From Gordonia paraffinivorans NBRC 108238 (GTDB lineage: Bacteria > Actinomycetota > Actinomycetes > Mycobacteriales > Mycobacteriaceae): DNA of 64,000 bases. The stretch is taken from contig NZ_BAOQ01000012.1 in the NCBI RefSeq assembly GCF_000344155.1, positions 62,001-126,000 of the forward strand, read 5' to 3'. The notes under the pieces are model-generated. The model ran no database searches. It was not told the origin of the DNA and saw only the letters and a program-made list of their open reading frames with translations. Positions 8,360-17,679 of this stretch are shown here, one piece after another (within the stretch, counting starts at the first letter, position 1; the number at the start of each line of letters is the position of its first letter). The position numbers and the translations under genes are program-made.

Positions 8360-9571
8360 TCAGACGCTCAGCGCGCGGTACACCGCGGACTCGAAATCCA
8401 GATAGCCCTCCACCGAGGCCGGGTCGAAGAAGGGGAGGACCTGGGTCGCCCAGAACCCGCCGATCTTGTTCAGCGGGTCGAGCCAGTAGTAGAGGTTCGC
8501 GAGACCGGCCCACGACTGGGAACCGGCCGGGCGTCCGGTGGGGGCGTCGGAGTCGTTGATCATGAAGGCGTACGACCACGACTTCGTCATGCCGGGGAAG
8601 AACTCGGCGTCGTTGGTCAGGCGGGGATCGAGTCCGGGGAGCCGGTGGATCCTCAGGTCGCCGAGATGGTTGCGCATCGCCATCGCGACCGTCTCGGGGG
8701 AGAGGATGCGCTCGCCGGAATCGGATCGGCCGTCGGCCAACCACATCCGTATGAACCGCAGGTAGTCTCCGACGGTCGAGTGCAGGCCCTGCCCGCCCAT
8801 CTGGACCTCCGGGGCGGCGGGCGGTTCCCGCCAGGGTTCGGCGACGAGGTCGTCGCCCCGGCGGTGGTGCATGGTCACGTGCCGGTGGCGGGTGGACTCC
8901 GTGTGATGGAAACCGGTGTCGGACATGCCGAGTGGGGCGAACACCCGGTCGTGCATCTCCTCGCCGAGTCGCCGGCCGGTGACGCCCTCGATCACCTGGC
9001 CGACCCAGTCGATGTTCGAGCCGTACTCCCACCGCGTGCCCGGATCGAACAGCAGGGGCGTCCGCAGGGCGGCCATGGTCGCGGTGGAGATCGACGGCTG
9101 TCGGTGCTCGGTCTCGAGCCGACGGTAGGTCTCGTTGAAGAACGAGTAACCGAAACCCGCTGTGTGAGTGAGCAGATGGTGGGTGGTGATCGGCGACGCG
9201 GGCGGGCGGGAACAGGGGGTGCCGTCGGCGTCGAAGCCGGTGATCACCTGCAGGTCCCCGATCGCCGGGGCGTACTCGCTCGCCGGCGCGTGCAGGTCGA
9301 GTTCCCCTCTCTCGACGAGTTGCAGCGCGACGGTCGCGGTGATGGCCTTGGAGGTGGAGAACAGGGCGAACACGGAGTCGGTGGTCATCGGGGAGCCGTC
9401 GTCGGTCGACCGCACCCCCACGGCGTCGAGGTGGACGGTGCGGCGGTCGGTCGTGACGCCGGCGACCACGCCGGGGATGCGCGGCGTGCGGCCGAGGAGA
9501 CCGCGCAGGGCCCGGCCCGCCTCCTGCTCGATGCGCTCGGGGTCGACGGTGTCGAGATCTGCCGTGCTCAT
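8360..9571 (-). CDS. Beta-lactamase-family serine hydrolase
   Basis: This 403-residue protein of the class C beta-lactamase/esterase fold has the nucleophile motif S-x-x-K at residues 72-75 (FSTSKAIT), LLTHTAGFGY, and WEYGSN in the Tyr-x-x-Asn region. There is no signal peptide, so it is probably a cytoplasmic esterase or peptidase-like enzyme rather than a secreted lactamase. GGGAGAC precedes ATG 9571 at good spacing. It lies 70 bp downstream of the aminotransferase on the same strand and may be cotranscribed with it. The substrate cannot be named. Confidence 0.85.
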   Translation of the reverse strand: MSTADLDTVDPERIEQEAGRALRGLLGRTPRIPGVVAGVTTDRRTVHLDAVGVRSTDDGSPMTTDSVFALFSTSKAITATVALQLVERGELDLHAPASEYAPAIGDLQVITGFDADGTPCSRPPASPITTHHLLTHTAGFGYSFFNETYRRLETEHRQPSISTATMAALRTPLLFDPGTRWEYGSNIDWVGQVIEGVTGRRLGEEMHDRVFAPLGMSDTGFHHTESTRHRHVTMHHRRGDDLVAEPWREPPAAPEVQMGGQGLHSTVGDYLRFIRMWLADGRSDSGERILSPETVAMAMRNHLGDLRIHRLPGLDPRLTNDAEFFPGMTKSWSYAFMINDSDAPTGRPAGSQSWAGLANLYYWLDPLNKIGGFWATQVLPFFDPASVEGYLDFESAVYRALSV

Positions 9572-9641
9572 GCGCGTCTCCCGCGTCCGAGGAGTGTTCC
9601 GCACCACACTGTATCGGCCGGATGGCGAGGTCACCGGCCGT

Positions 9642-10835
9642 TCAGGCGGGGCGGAGCGACTCCACGAACCCGCCGAGGCGGTCGACGGCGGTGGCCAGGT
9701 CCTCGGTCGAGGCCGCGTAGGACAGCCGCACGAACCGCTCCGCCCCGGCCACGCCGAAGTCCTTGCCCGGTGTCAGCGCCACGTGGGCCTCGTGCAGGGC
9801 CCGCTCGCAGAACTCCGACGCGGTCAACCCGGTGGAGCCGACGTCGATGTAGACGTAGAACGCGCCGTCGGGCACCACCGGCACGTCGAGCCCGATGCGC
9901 GCGAGCCCGTCGATGACCAACCCGCGCCGCCGTGCGAACTCGCGCCGGTTGCCCTCGGCGACGGCCAGGGACTCGGGGGTGAAACAGGCCAGCGCCGCGT
10001 ACTGCGACGGGGTGGGCGGGCAGACGTAGAAGTTCTGCGCCAGTCGCTCGAGGACGCCCACGAGCTCGTCGGGCACGATGCACCAACCCAGACGCCAGCC
10101 GGTCATGCCGAAGTACTTCGAGAAGCTGTTGATCACGACCGTCTCGGCGGCGCCGGGGGAGTCGGTCGCCAGGATGCTGCGCGGAGGCCGCCCGTCGGGA
10201 CCGGGATCGGACAACCCGAGATAGATCTCGTCGACGATGGACCAGCCGCCGCGCGCGGCGACGAGGTCGGTCATCGCGACCAGCTCGTCGTAGGGCACCG
10301 ACGTGCCCGTGGGGTTCGACGGCGTCGCGACGATGACGCCGCGGGTGGTCTCGGTCCACGCCGCGGCGACGGCCTCGGTGGTCAGCTGGAAGCGGGTCGC
10401 GGCGGTTGTCGGCAGCAACGTGACGTCGGCGCCGAAGGCGTGGGCGAACTGCCGATTGCACGGGTACGACGGATCGCCGATCAGCACGCCGTCGCCGGGA
10501 TCGACGAGGGCCGCGCACGACAGCAGCAGCGCGGCCGACGCCCCGGACGTGACCGCGACCCGCCTCGGGTCCACGTCGGCGCCGAAGTGGTCGCGGTAGA
10601 ACCCGGCGATGGCCGAACGCAGTTCGGGAAGGCCCAGCGCGCCGGTGTAGGCGAGCGGCCGGCCGTCGCTCACCTGGCGTGCGGCAGCGAGGACCTCCGG
10701 CGGCGCCCCGAAGTCGGGTTCGCCGATGTTGAGCTTGACGATGTGATGGCCCTGCGCCTCCAGCTCGGCGGCGTCCCTGGCGAATTCCATCGCGTAGAAC
10801 GGCGCGATCTGCTCGGCTCGGCGGGAGATCCTCAT
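9642..10835 (-). CDS. PLP-dependent class I/II aminotransferase
   Basis: This 397-residue fold-type I aminotransferase has the PLP lysine at residue 240 (NSFSKYFGMTGWRLGW), upstream signatures TSGASAALLLS and TPSNPTGT, and VDEIYLGL carrying the PLP-ring Asp. It transfers an amino group between an amino acid and a 2-oxo acid; specificity is not readable. An upstream in-frame ATG (10844) would add three residues, and neither start has a clear ribosome site. It is divergent from the NUDIX gene, with about 90 bp between them. Confidence 0.88.
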   Translation of the reverse strand: MRISRRAEQIAPFYAMEFARDAAELEAQGHHIVKLNIGEPDFGAPPEVLAAARQVSDGRPLAYTGALGLPELRSAIAGFYRDHFGADVDPRRVAVTSGASAALLLSCAALVDPGDGVLIGDPSYPCNRQFAHAFGADVTLLPTTAATRFQLTTEAVAAAWTETTRGVIVATPSNPTGTSVPYDELVAMTDLVAARGGWSIVDEIYLGLSDPGPDGRPPRSILATDSPGAAETVVINSFSKYFGMTGWRLGWCIVPDELVGVLERLAQNFYVCPPTPSQYAALACFTPESLAVAEGNRREFARRRGLVIDGLARIGLDVPVVPDGAFYVYIDVGSTGLTASEFCERALHEAHVALTPGKDFGVAGAERFVRLSYAASTEDLATAVDRLGGFVESLRPA

Positions 10836-10925
10836 GGAGGACATTCTGCGCGTCGGGCCGCCGGACACGGCGTCCGCATCGCCGCTTCCGGTGCTGCCGG
10901 GGAAGGCGGCGGGGAGGATGTGGGG

Positions 10926-11399
10926 GTGCCCGTTCCCGAATTCATCCGCGAGTTGCGTGCCCAGGTCGGTCATCGTGAGCTCTGGCTGTCCGGTGTCAGC
11001 GTTGTCGTCCTCGACGCAGGCGGTCGCGTCCTGCTGACCCGGCGCGTCGACAACGGCCGGTGGGCCGTGGTGTCGGGGGTGCTCGAACCCGGCGAGGAAC
11101 CGGCCCGGGCCGCGGTGCGCGAGGTGGCCGAGGAGACCGCGGTGACCGTCGACATCGTGCGGTTGACCAGCGTCGACGTGACCCCGGTGATCACCTATCC
11201 GAACGGGGACCGGGCGCGATATCTCGACGTGTGCTTCCTGGCCCACCACGTCGCCGGAGACCCCCGCGCCGCCGACGACGAGAACTCCGACGTCGCCTGG
11301 TTCGCCCCGGACTCCCTGCCCGACGAGCTCACCGACACCTCCCGGCTTCGGATCTCCAAGGCCCTCGAGGGTGGTCCGCAGGCCTGGTTCCGACGCTAG
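10926..11399 (+). CDS. NUDIX hydrolase
   Basis: This 157-residue protein has a complete NUDIX box, GVLEPGEEPARAAVREVAEET (G-x5-E-x7-R-E-V-x-E-E), so it should hydrolyse a nucleoside diphosphate linked to another group with Mg2+. The start is GTG 10926, eight bases after GGGGAGG; GTG 10920 is possible. It resembles the MutT-like proteins of actinobacteria that lack a specificity motif, so the substrate is open. Confidence 0.85.
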   Translation: MPVPEFIRELRAQVGHRELWLSGVSVVVLDAGGRVLLTRRVDNGRWAVVSGVLEPGEEPARAAVREVAEETAVTVDIVRLTSVDVTPVITYPNGDRARYLDVCFLAHHVAGDPRAADDENSDVAWFAPDSLPDELTDTSRLRISKALEGGPQAWFRR

Positions 11400-11487
11400 G
11401 GGTCGAGGTCAGGGAAGCCCCTGAACTTCGCCTCATATTCGTGCTGACCTGTGGATTTCCGGTTTCCGGCGGCGGAGACTCGGTGTC

Positions 11488-11688
11488 ATGAACACAACGA
11501 CGAACTCATCGAACACCTTCTGGAAGATCCTCGGCGTCGTCGCCGTCGTGCTGATCGCTCTCGCGGTTGTCGGCCCGTTGCTCAAGGGGCTCTTCTGGAT
11601 CGCTCTGATCGGCCTGGCGCTCTACGGCGGCTGGGTGCTGCTGTTCCGTTCCAAGTCGAAGGACAACCATCCGACTCCGCTCCAGTGA
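11488..11688 (+). CDS. Small membrane protein, two transmembrane segments
   Basis: This 66-residue protein has a short polar N-terminus (MNTTTNSSN), two hydrophobic stretches at about residues 13-30 and 35-53, and a basic tail (FRSKSKDNH). The composition contrasts with the high-Arg shadows nearby, which supports a real gene. GGAGA precedes the ATG at ten bases. No family is recognised. Confidence 0.6.
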   Translation: MNTTTNSSNTFWKILGVVAVVLIALAVVGPLLKGLFWIALIGLALYGGWVLLFRSKSKDNHPTPLQ

Positions 11689-11742
11689 TCGGTCGAACTC
11701 GGGCGGGAACTGCCAAATCGCGTCCCAAACGGAGGCGAAATA

Positions 11743-11766
11743 GGTAACCTAGATCACCTGGTTATC
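11743..11766. promoter_or_regulatory. Imperfect dyad at the promoter of the MpaB-family gene
   Basis: GGTAACC-N10-GGTTATC, six of seven bases paired, overlaps a TAACCT -10-like hexamer 40 bp before the start codon. Possible operator; weak evidence. Confidence 0.35.
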
Positions 11767-11789
11767 TCATCGACCGCAGGGGAGTTGTC

Positions 11790-13163
11790 GTGACGACCGT
11801 CATCGACGAACTCGATCCGCTCGCTCCGCCGGCCGATCCGGGCGCCCCGGTCGACCCGGTCCTCGGGCGACCGCTCCGGCCGGCCCCTCCCGGGCGGCCG
11901 AGGTTCAACCCGGAGTGGACCCCGGCGAGACGCCGACTGCTCGACGGCTGGGTCGACGTGCAGGACCGGCTGCCCGAGACGGGTGGGATCGTCGCGCGAG
12001 CCAAGGACCACGTGTGGGTCGGGGACCCGGAGATGGACGCGGTCGTGCAGATGTTCCGACGACTGCCGCCGCGGAAGGGGCGCGAGATGTTCGAGCGCGC
12101 ACTGAACTTCGGCCTGGACACCATCGAGGATCCGCCCCACGAGCTCGTGGCGCTCTTCGGGCACATCGACACCCCGCCGGCATGGATCACCAAGGACCGC
12201 GTCGACCGCGGTGCGATCGTGGCGAACAGCGTCACCCCGGCGGGCAAGGCGTCGCTGATCTTCCTCAACACCCTGGCGACGGTCCAGGGCGGGTCGGTGG
12301 GGTCCGCCGTCGGCACCATGGGCCGCATGCAGCGCGACATGATCAACCGGTCGCTGGAGTCGGCGGAGTTCTGGGTGCACCTGCCGGCCCCCGGCGCGCT
12401 GAACCGCTTCGGGGTCGCGTTCAAGAACGCCGTCCGCGTCCGGCTCATGCACGCACACGCGCGGGTCATGCTCCGCAAGAAGTGGGGCGAGGAGTGGGTG
12501 GCCGAACACGGAGTGCCGATCTCCAATGCCGAGATGTCCGGCGGCATACCGTCATTCGGTGTCGCCAACCTCATGTACGACATCAACTACGGTCGTCGCT
12601 ACGAGTATCGGGACCTCGAGGACCTCAACATCTTCTGGTCGTACATCGGCCACCTCCTGGGTATCCGCGAGGCGATGATCCCGCGCACCTTCGGTGAGGC
12701 CGTCGAGCTGCTCGACTACGGCTACGCGGTGATGGAACCGCCGTCAGAGTACGCCGATGCGCTCAACGACCTCTCGGAGATGATGCTCGAGACGCTGATG
12801 GACAAGGTGCACGTCCCGGTCGTCGATGCCCGGGTGAAATCGGCGATCCACCAGGCCCTGCACGGGCTGTACTTCTTCATCGGAGGTCAGGTCCTCGGCC
12901 GGCGCATCACCGGAACGCCCGAGCCGACGTGGATCGGCCGCCTGGCCCCGAAGCTCGTCACCGCGCAGGTGCACCTCGCCAACCTCGACCGGCGCGTCCC
13001 CGGCTACTGGAAGCGGGCCGACCGACGCCGTGCCCGGGGCGACACCTACTGGGCCGTCATGCACGCCGCGTTCACCCGCCTGGCCGCGGAGAAGGACGGC
13101 GGACGCGGCCCCACGTTCGCCGGTCACGACCGTCGCGTCGAGGCGCTGGGCAGGGCCGGCTGA
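11790..13163 (+). CDS. MpaB/latex-clearing-protein-like (DUF2236) oxygenase
   Basis: This 457-residue cytoplasmic protein is of the MpaB/Lcp (DUF2236) superfamily, heme-dependent oxygenases that include rubber oxygenase and mycophenolic-acid MpaB. The family's core helix with Arg and His ligand-type residues is visible at residues 211-225 (FKNAVRVRLMHAHAR), preceded by the VHLPAPGALNRF segment. There is no Tat signal, unlike secreted Lcp enzymes. The GTG start follows AGGGGAG. The natural substrate is unknown; long hydrophobic or unsaturated compounds are likely from family knowledge. Confidence 0.75.
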   Translation: MTTVIDELDPLAPPADPGAPVDPVLGRPLRPAPPGRPRFNPEWTPARRRLLDGWVDVQDRLPETGGIVARAKDHVWVGDPEMDAVVQMFRRLPPRKGREMFERALNFGLDTIEDPPHELVALFGHIDTPPAWITKDRVDRGAIVANSVTPAGKASLIFLNTLATVQGGSVGSAVGTMGRMQRDMINRSLESAEFWVHLPAPGALNRFGVAFKNAVRVRLMHAHARVMLRKKWGEEWVAEHGVPISNAEMSGGIPSFGVANLMYDINYGRRYEYRDLEDLNIFWSYIGHLLGIREAMIPRTFGEAVELLDYGYAVMEPPSEYADALNDLSEMMLETLMDKVHVPVVDARVKSAIHQALHGLYFFIGGQVLGRRITGTPEPTWIGRLAPKLVTAQVHLANLDRRVPGYWKRADRRRARGDTYWAVMHAAFTRLAAEKDGGRGPTFAGHDRRVEALGRAG

Positions 13164-13323
13164 CCGGTCGTCCGGCTCGTGCGCGCGCAGGCGCGGGTCG
13201 TCGTCGGATACCGGCTCGCGCCGCACGCGGTGCCCGGCATTGGGCGACATCGCAGGTGAGGGCACCTGACCTCGGTTAACCTGATCGCCGAGTGGCACGA
13301 GGAGACCAGAGCCGAGGACGCAC

Positions 13324-14190
13324 ATGCCGACGGTGATCGCGACCATCAGCCTCAAGGGCGGTGTCGGCAAGACCACGCTCACCGCAGGCCTCGCCGACTT
13401 CCTGGCCGGGGTCTTCGGCAAGAAGGTGTTGCTGATCGACCTCGACGCGCAGACCAGCCTCACCACGATGATGATCGGGGAGCAGCGCTGGGAGGCGCTC
13501 AACCGGCGGGGACACACCGTCGCCCCGCTCTTCGCCGACGTGCTCGACGGCACACGGCGGTTCGACCTCGAGCGCACGGTCTGCCGTGACGTCTCCGCGA
13601 CGGACGGGCTCACGGGAATCGACCTCGTCCCCTCGTCGCTGGATCTCATCGACCTGCAGGAGGAGCTGAGCGCCCGCCGGGTGGCGCTCGACGACCATCT
13701 GGCGGCGGTGGAGGTGCTGCGTCGGGCGTTGGCACCGATCCTGTCCCGCTACGACTACGTGCTCATCGACTGCCCGCCGAACGTCGGGCCGTTCAGCCTC
13801 AATGGGCTGGCCATGGCGGACGGATATCTCATCCCGACGATCCCGGACGTGCTGTCCACCTATGCGATCCCGCACGTTCAGCGGCAGGTCGCCGACTTCT
13901 CCGACGAGATCGGTCGTCGCATCGTCGAACTCGGCGTCGTGATCACCAAGTACCGGGCGTCGTCGACGCTGCACCGGGACACCGTGCACCGGCTCCGCCG
14001 CGACCCGACGATCCAGAACATCCTGCCTGCCTACATCCACGAGTCCAATGCCGTCGGCGCCGCCGCAGAGTACGGTTGCCGGCCGAGTCTGCGTGCGAAA
14101 TACGGCTATCACGGCCACTACGAACAGTTCCGGGACCTGACCCGGGCGGTGATGATCGAGGCGGACGCCAAGTTGGCGCCGGCCGGTTGA
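13324..14190 (+). CDS. Orphan ParA/MinD-family ATPase
   Basis: This 288-residue P-loop ATPase has the deviant Walker A KGGVGKTT at residues 11-18, Walker A' LLIDLDAQTS and Walker B VLIDCPPN. ParA proteins position DNA or protein cargo by ATP-driven dimerisation. No parB-like gene or parS-like cluster is visible nearby, so it is not the chromosome segregation locus; an orphan cargo-positioning role is inferred. A TAACCT hexamer near 13278 could be its -10, and GAGGAC precedes the ATG. A second ParA family member lies at 36309. Confidence 0.85.
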   Translation: MPTVIATISLKGGVGKTTLTAGLADFLAGVFGKKVLLIDLDAQTSLTTMMIGEQRWEALNRRGHTVAPLFADVLDGTRRFDLERTVCRDVSATDGLTGIDLVPSSLDLIDLQEELSARRVALDDHLAAVEVLRRALAPILSRYDYVLIDCPPNVGPFSLNGLAMADGYLIPTIPDVLSTYAIPHVQRQVADFSDEIGRRIVELGVVITKYRASSTLHRDTVHRLRRDPTIQNILPAYIHESNAVGAAAEYGCRPSLRAKYGYHGHYEQFRDLTRAVMIEADAKLAPAG

Positions 14191-14368
14191 GACGCGGATC
14201 CGGCCGAACCGGAACTCAAGTCGCGATTCCGAACCGGCCGTTTCGCGGGTACTCGGCCCGTCGGCAGCGGGGGCTCCCTTCGAATCTGGGTCAAAGTGCG
14301 TGCTCAACGGGCTATTTTCGACCTAGTTCGCCGCCCGGCGGGCGTTCACATCTCCCAGGGAGTCCCTC

Positions 14369-14881
14369 ATGAACAAGGTGCAGATCGCCTCGATTCTCGG
14401 CGCGGCGGCGCTGGCCGCGACCCTTCCCGCCTGTGGCTCAGACGATTCGGGTGACTCCGGATCGTCGAGCGGGGCGGCGGTGACGGTCGAGTCCGGGTCG
14501 TTGACCGCGACGGCGAAGTCCGACGACTCCGGGTCGTCGAGCGAGGCGACGGTGAAGGTCGACGACAAGGAGGTCGATCTCGGCGACAAGACCGTCGCAT
14601 GTGCCGAGGTCGCGGGCAAGGTGAACATCGGGGTCGGCGCCGGGACGTCGGGCGTGGGTGCCGTCGTGTCCACCGGTGACGACCCGCAGGTCGAATCCGT
14701 CGGACTCGGTTCCGTGGACGGGGTGACCCTCGGATACCAGCGAGGCGTCGGCGAGGGCAGCGCCGAGGTCGACAAGGACGGCAAGACCTACACGATCAAG
14801 GGAGAGGCCACGGGCGTCAACATGTCCGACCCGACGAAGATGGTCAAGAAGAGCTACGAGATCAAGGTGACCTGTCCGTAG
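14369..14881 (+). CDS. LpqH (19-kDa antigen)-like lipoprotein
   Basis: This 170-residue protein has a signal peptide ending in the lipobox LPAC with the acylated Cys at 22, a Ser/Gly/Asp linker, and a C-terminal domain with paired cysteines (TVACAEVAG and EIKVTCP), the layout of the mycobacterial LpqH/19-kDa family. It would sit on the outer face of the cytoplasmic membrane or in the cell envelope. The linker holds an imperfect internal repeat (DDSG-DSGSSS then DDSG-SSSEATV). AGGGAG precedes ATG at good spacing. Likely monocistronic. Confidence 0.82.
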   Translation: MNKVQIASILGAAALAATLPACGSDDSGDSGSSSGAAVTVESGSLTATAKSDDSGSSSEATVKVDDKEVDLGDKTVACAEVAGKVNIGVGAGTSGVGAVVSTGDDPQVESVGLGSVDGVTLGYQRGVGEGSAEVDKDGKTYTIKGEATGVNMSDPTKMVKKSYEIKVTCP

Positions 14882-15139
14882 ATCCGTCCCGGGACCCGGC
14901 CGCCTCCTGAGCGGCCGCCATCGCGGGTTTGTTGCAGCTCACCGGTGATCTGCTCCGGACGCGTCCCGCGGCCGGAGGTCTCGGTACGGCCTCCGCAGAG
15001 GTCTCGAAGCGGACACGGATCTCCATGCGCATGTTTGGCTCCACGGCGCGTGGGTAACTCCGGTCATGTCGCGAATCGCACCATCTGTCCGACCCGGGCG
15101 ATTCGCACGCTTCAGACTCAAGGCACTAGGAGGCACACA

Positions 15140-15412
15140 ATGCTGGGAATCGGCATCATCGCATGGATCATCATCGGCGGACTCGCAGGCTGGATCGCCT
15201 CCAAGATCATGAAGACCGATGCGCAGCAGGGAATTCTGCTCAACATCGTCGTCGGCGTGATCGGCGGCGTGATCGGCGGCTTCCTGCTGAAAGTCTTCGG
15301 CGTCGACGTGGAGGGCGCCGGCTGGATCTTCAGCTTCATCACCTGCCTGGTGGGAGCCTGCATCCTGCTGGCCATCGTCAAGGCCGTCACCGGACGTCGC
15401 ACTCGCGTCTGA
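15140..15412 (+). CDS. GlsB/YeaQ/YmgE-family small membrane protein
   Basis: This 90-residue protein of the YeaQ/YmgE (transglycosylase-associated) family has three hydrophobic segments with the typical Gly-rich pattern IIIGGLAGWIASKIM and VVGVIGGVIGGFLLKVFG. In several bacteria these are stress-induced inner-membrane proteins of unknown mechanism. A strong AGGAGG lies seven bases before ATG 15140. Followed by a hairpin terminator. Confidence 0.88.
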   Translation: MLGIGIIAWIIIGGLAGWIASKIMKTDAQQGILLNIVVGVIGGVIGGFLLKVFGVDVEGAGWIFSFITCLVGACILLAIVKAVTGRRTRV

Positions 15413-15425
15413 CACCCCGACGCCC

Positions 15426-15464
15426 CGCCCCGGCACGTTCGCGCACCGCGTTCGTGCCGGGGCG
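15426..15464 (+). terminator. Hairpin terminator after the YeaQ-type gene
   Basis: Perfect 12-bp stem (CGCCCCGGCACG / CGTGCCGGGGCG) with a 15-base loop, 14 bp after the stop codon. There is no real U-tract, as often in actinobacteria. Confidence 0.65.
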
Positions 15465-15570
15465 TTGTCGTGCCAAGGCGTCGACGAACCGGGGCGACGT
15501 GGCCTCGGCGTGAGTACGTTGGGACAGGCGCCCACGAGTCCACAAGCGAGCAACCGAAAGTGAGCAGTCA

Positions 15571-16224
15571 ATGACCCGAGTGGCCATCATCGGAGGACAC
15601 GGCAAGATCGCGTTGAAGCTGGCGAGGATCCTGACCGATCGGGGGGATCAGGTGACCTCGATCATCCGCAACCCCGAGCATGTGCGCGATGTCGCGGAGA
15701 CGGGCGCGGAACCGGTCGTCGCCGACGTGGAGACCCTCGACGTCGCAGGGATCGCCACCGCGATCGCCGACCACGACGCAGTGGTCTGGTCGGCCGGCGC
15801 GGGAGGCGGGAACCCGACGCGGACCTACGCGGTCGACCGGGACGCCGCCATCCGCTCCATCGACGCCGCGGCGAAGGTCGGCGTCCGCCGCTACGTCATG
15901 GTGTCGTACTTCGGTGCGGGACCCGATCACGGAGTCCCCGAGGACAACTCGTTCTACGCCTATGCGGAGGCCAAGGCGGCGGCCGACTCCCACCTCAAGG
16001 CGAGCGATCTCGACTGGACGATCCTCGGCCCGAGTCGGCTCACCGACGAACCCGGCTCCGGCAGGATCTCCGTGGGCGGCTCGCGGACCGCGGGTGACGA
16101 GGTGAGCCGCGACAACGTGGCCGCCGTCGCCGCGGAGGTCCTGGCCAGGCCCGAGACCGTGCACAAGGTCATCGAGTTCAACGACGGAGACACCCCGATC
16201 CCCGATGCGGTCGCCCGGGCCTGA
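15571..16224 (+). CDS. Atypical SDR / NAD(P)-binding protein
   Basis: This 217-residue protein has an N-terminal Rossmann motif (VAIIGGHGKIALKLA), a DAVVWSAGAGGG segment and YVMVSYFGAG, and later YAEAKAAAD. This is the atypical SDR (SDR_a5/YwnB-like) family, close to NmrA-like sensors and NAD(P)H-dependent reductases. Whether it is enzymatic or a redox sensor is not clear. The next gene starts four bases after its stop, so they form an operon. Confidence 0.8.
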   Translation: MTRVAIIGGHGKIALKLARILTDRGDQVTSIIRNPEHVRDVAETGAEPVVADVETLDVAGIATAIADHDAVVWSAGAGGGNPTRTYAVDRDAAIRSIDAAAKVGVRRYVMVSYFGAGPDHGVPEDNSFYAYAEAKAAADSHLKASDLDWTILGPSRLTDEPGSGRISVGGSRTAGDEVSRDNVAAVAAEVLARPETVHKVIEFNDGDTPIPDAVARA

Positions 16225-16228
16225 CGCG

Positions 16229-17611
16229 ATGAGGGCGGCCGACACCCTGCAGGCGTCCCTGCGCGAGGTCGTCGGGGACGCGAACGTCCTGACCGATCCC
16301 GATGCGATGGCGGGCTTCCTCGTCGACTGGACCGGCGCATACCGGGGCGAGGCGGACGCCGTCGTGCGACCCCGGACCACCGACGAGGTGTCCGCGGTCG
16401 TCCGCATCTGCTCCGGCGCCGGGGCGCGGATCTGCGTGCAGGGCGGCAACACCGGACTGGTCGGCGGGTCGGTGCCGCCGGCGCGGCGTGATCCGGAACG
16501 CCCGACGATCCTGCTGTCGACGTCCCGCATGACCGACATCGACGAGGTCGACGTGATCGGCCGCTGCGTCGGAGCCCAGGCGGGCGCGACCGTCGCCGCG
16601 ATCGACGCGCGCGCCGCGCAGGCCGGTCTGGCGTTCCCGATCGATCTCGCATCGCGCGAGTCGGCCACCGCCGGCGGGGTGGTCTCGACCAACGCCGGGG
16701 GGACGCGCATGATCCGGCGCGGCAACACCCGCTCACAGGTCCTCGGCATCGAGGCCGTCCTCGCCGACGGCCGGGTCCTGCGCCGATGGACGTCGCTGAT
16801 CAAGGACAACGTCGGGTATGACCTCCCGGGCCTGCTCGCGGGCAGCGAGGGCACTCTCGCCGTGGTGACGCGCGTGCTCTTCCGGCTGGTGGTGCCGCCT
16901 GCGTCGGCGGTGGTCGCCGTGGCCGCGGTCGACCACGTGCAGACCGCGATCGACCTGATCGGCGCCGCGTCGTCGCAGGGACTCACCGTCGAGGCCGCCG
17001 AACTCATGACCGAGGCCGGGATCGCGCTCGTCCACGAGCACGGGCAGCGGCACCCCACCGCGAGTCGGGCGCCCTTCTACGTCCTGCTCGAGGTCTGCGG
17101 GCCGGGCGACATCGAGGCCGCCACCGCGGAACTGCTCTCCGGCACCGACGGACTCGCCGATGCCGTGCTCGAGCCGGCGCCGGCCCGGGCGCTGTGGGGC
17201 GCCCGCGAGAGCCACACCGAGTCCATCGCGCGGTCGTCGGCGACACCGGTGGTCAAGCTCGACATCTCGGTCCCGATCCGCGCCCTGCCCGAGGCGTTCG
17301 CGGATCTCGCCGGGGTGGGGGACTCCGGAGACTTCGACTGCCGTCCGGTTCTCTTCGGACATGTCGGCGACGGCAACATCCACGTCAATCTCCTCGACGT
17401 CCCCGTCGAACGCGCCGGCGACGTCACCGACACGGTGTTCGGGATCGTCTCGGCGCACGGCGGTTCCATCAGCGCCGAGCACGGCATCGGACGGGCGAAG
17501 GCGCGATGGACCCATCTCGGTCGGTCCGACGTCGACCTGGACGCGATGCGGGCGATCAAGTCGGCGCTCGACCCGCAGTGGCTGCTGAACCCGGGGGTCA
17601 TCTTCGGGTAG
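16229..17611 (+). CDS. FAD-linked oxidase (GlcD/D-lactate dehydrogenase type)
   Basis: This 460-residue protein of the VAO family has an FAD-binding PCMH domain with CVQGGNTGLVGGSVPP and ASRESATAGGVVSTNAGG, and an FAD-oxidase C domain with LFGHVGDGNIHVNLL (metal/substrate histidines) and ISAEHGIGRAKARW. Such enzymes oxidise D-2-hydroxy acids (D-lactate, glycolate, 2-hydroxyglutarate). ATG 16229 was chosen because the earlier in-frame ATG (16205) lies inside the preceding gene. Operon with the SDR-like gene. Confidence 0.88.
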   Translation: MRAADTLQASLREVVGDANVLTDPDAMAGFLVDWTGAYRGEADAVVRPRTTDEVSAVVRICSGAGARICVQGGNTGLVGGSVPPARRDPERPTILLSTSRMTDIDEVDVIGRCVGAQAGATVAAIDARAAQAGLAFPIDLASRESATAGGVVSTNAGGTRMIRRGNTRSQVLGIEAVLADGRVLRRWTSLIKDNVGYDLPGLLAGSEGTLAVVTRVLFRLVVPPASAVVAVAAVDHVQTAIDLIGAASSQGLTVEAAELMTEAGIALVHEHGQRHPTASRAPFYVLLEVCGPGDIEAATAELLSGTDGLADAVLEPAPARALWGARESHTESIARSSATPVVKLDISVPIRALPEAFADLAGVGDSGDFDCRPVLFGHVGDGNIHVNLLDVPVERAGDVTDTVFGIVSAHGGSISAEHGIGRAKARWTHLGRSDVDLDAMRAIKSALDPQWLLNPGVIFG

Positions 17612-17679
17612 GGGTCGTCGGGTGCGGCCGGGCGGACACATGCACGGCGGACCCGGCCGAATCCTGAGACCATGGCGAG

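Noticed and set aside
14195-14240. Terminator after the orphan ParA
   Set aside because: CGGCCG arms can pair but the stem has central mismatches and no U-tract; too weak to list.
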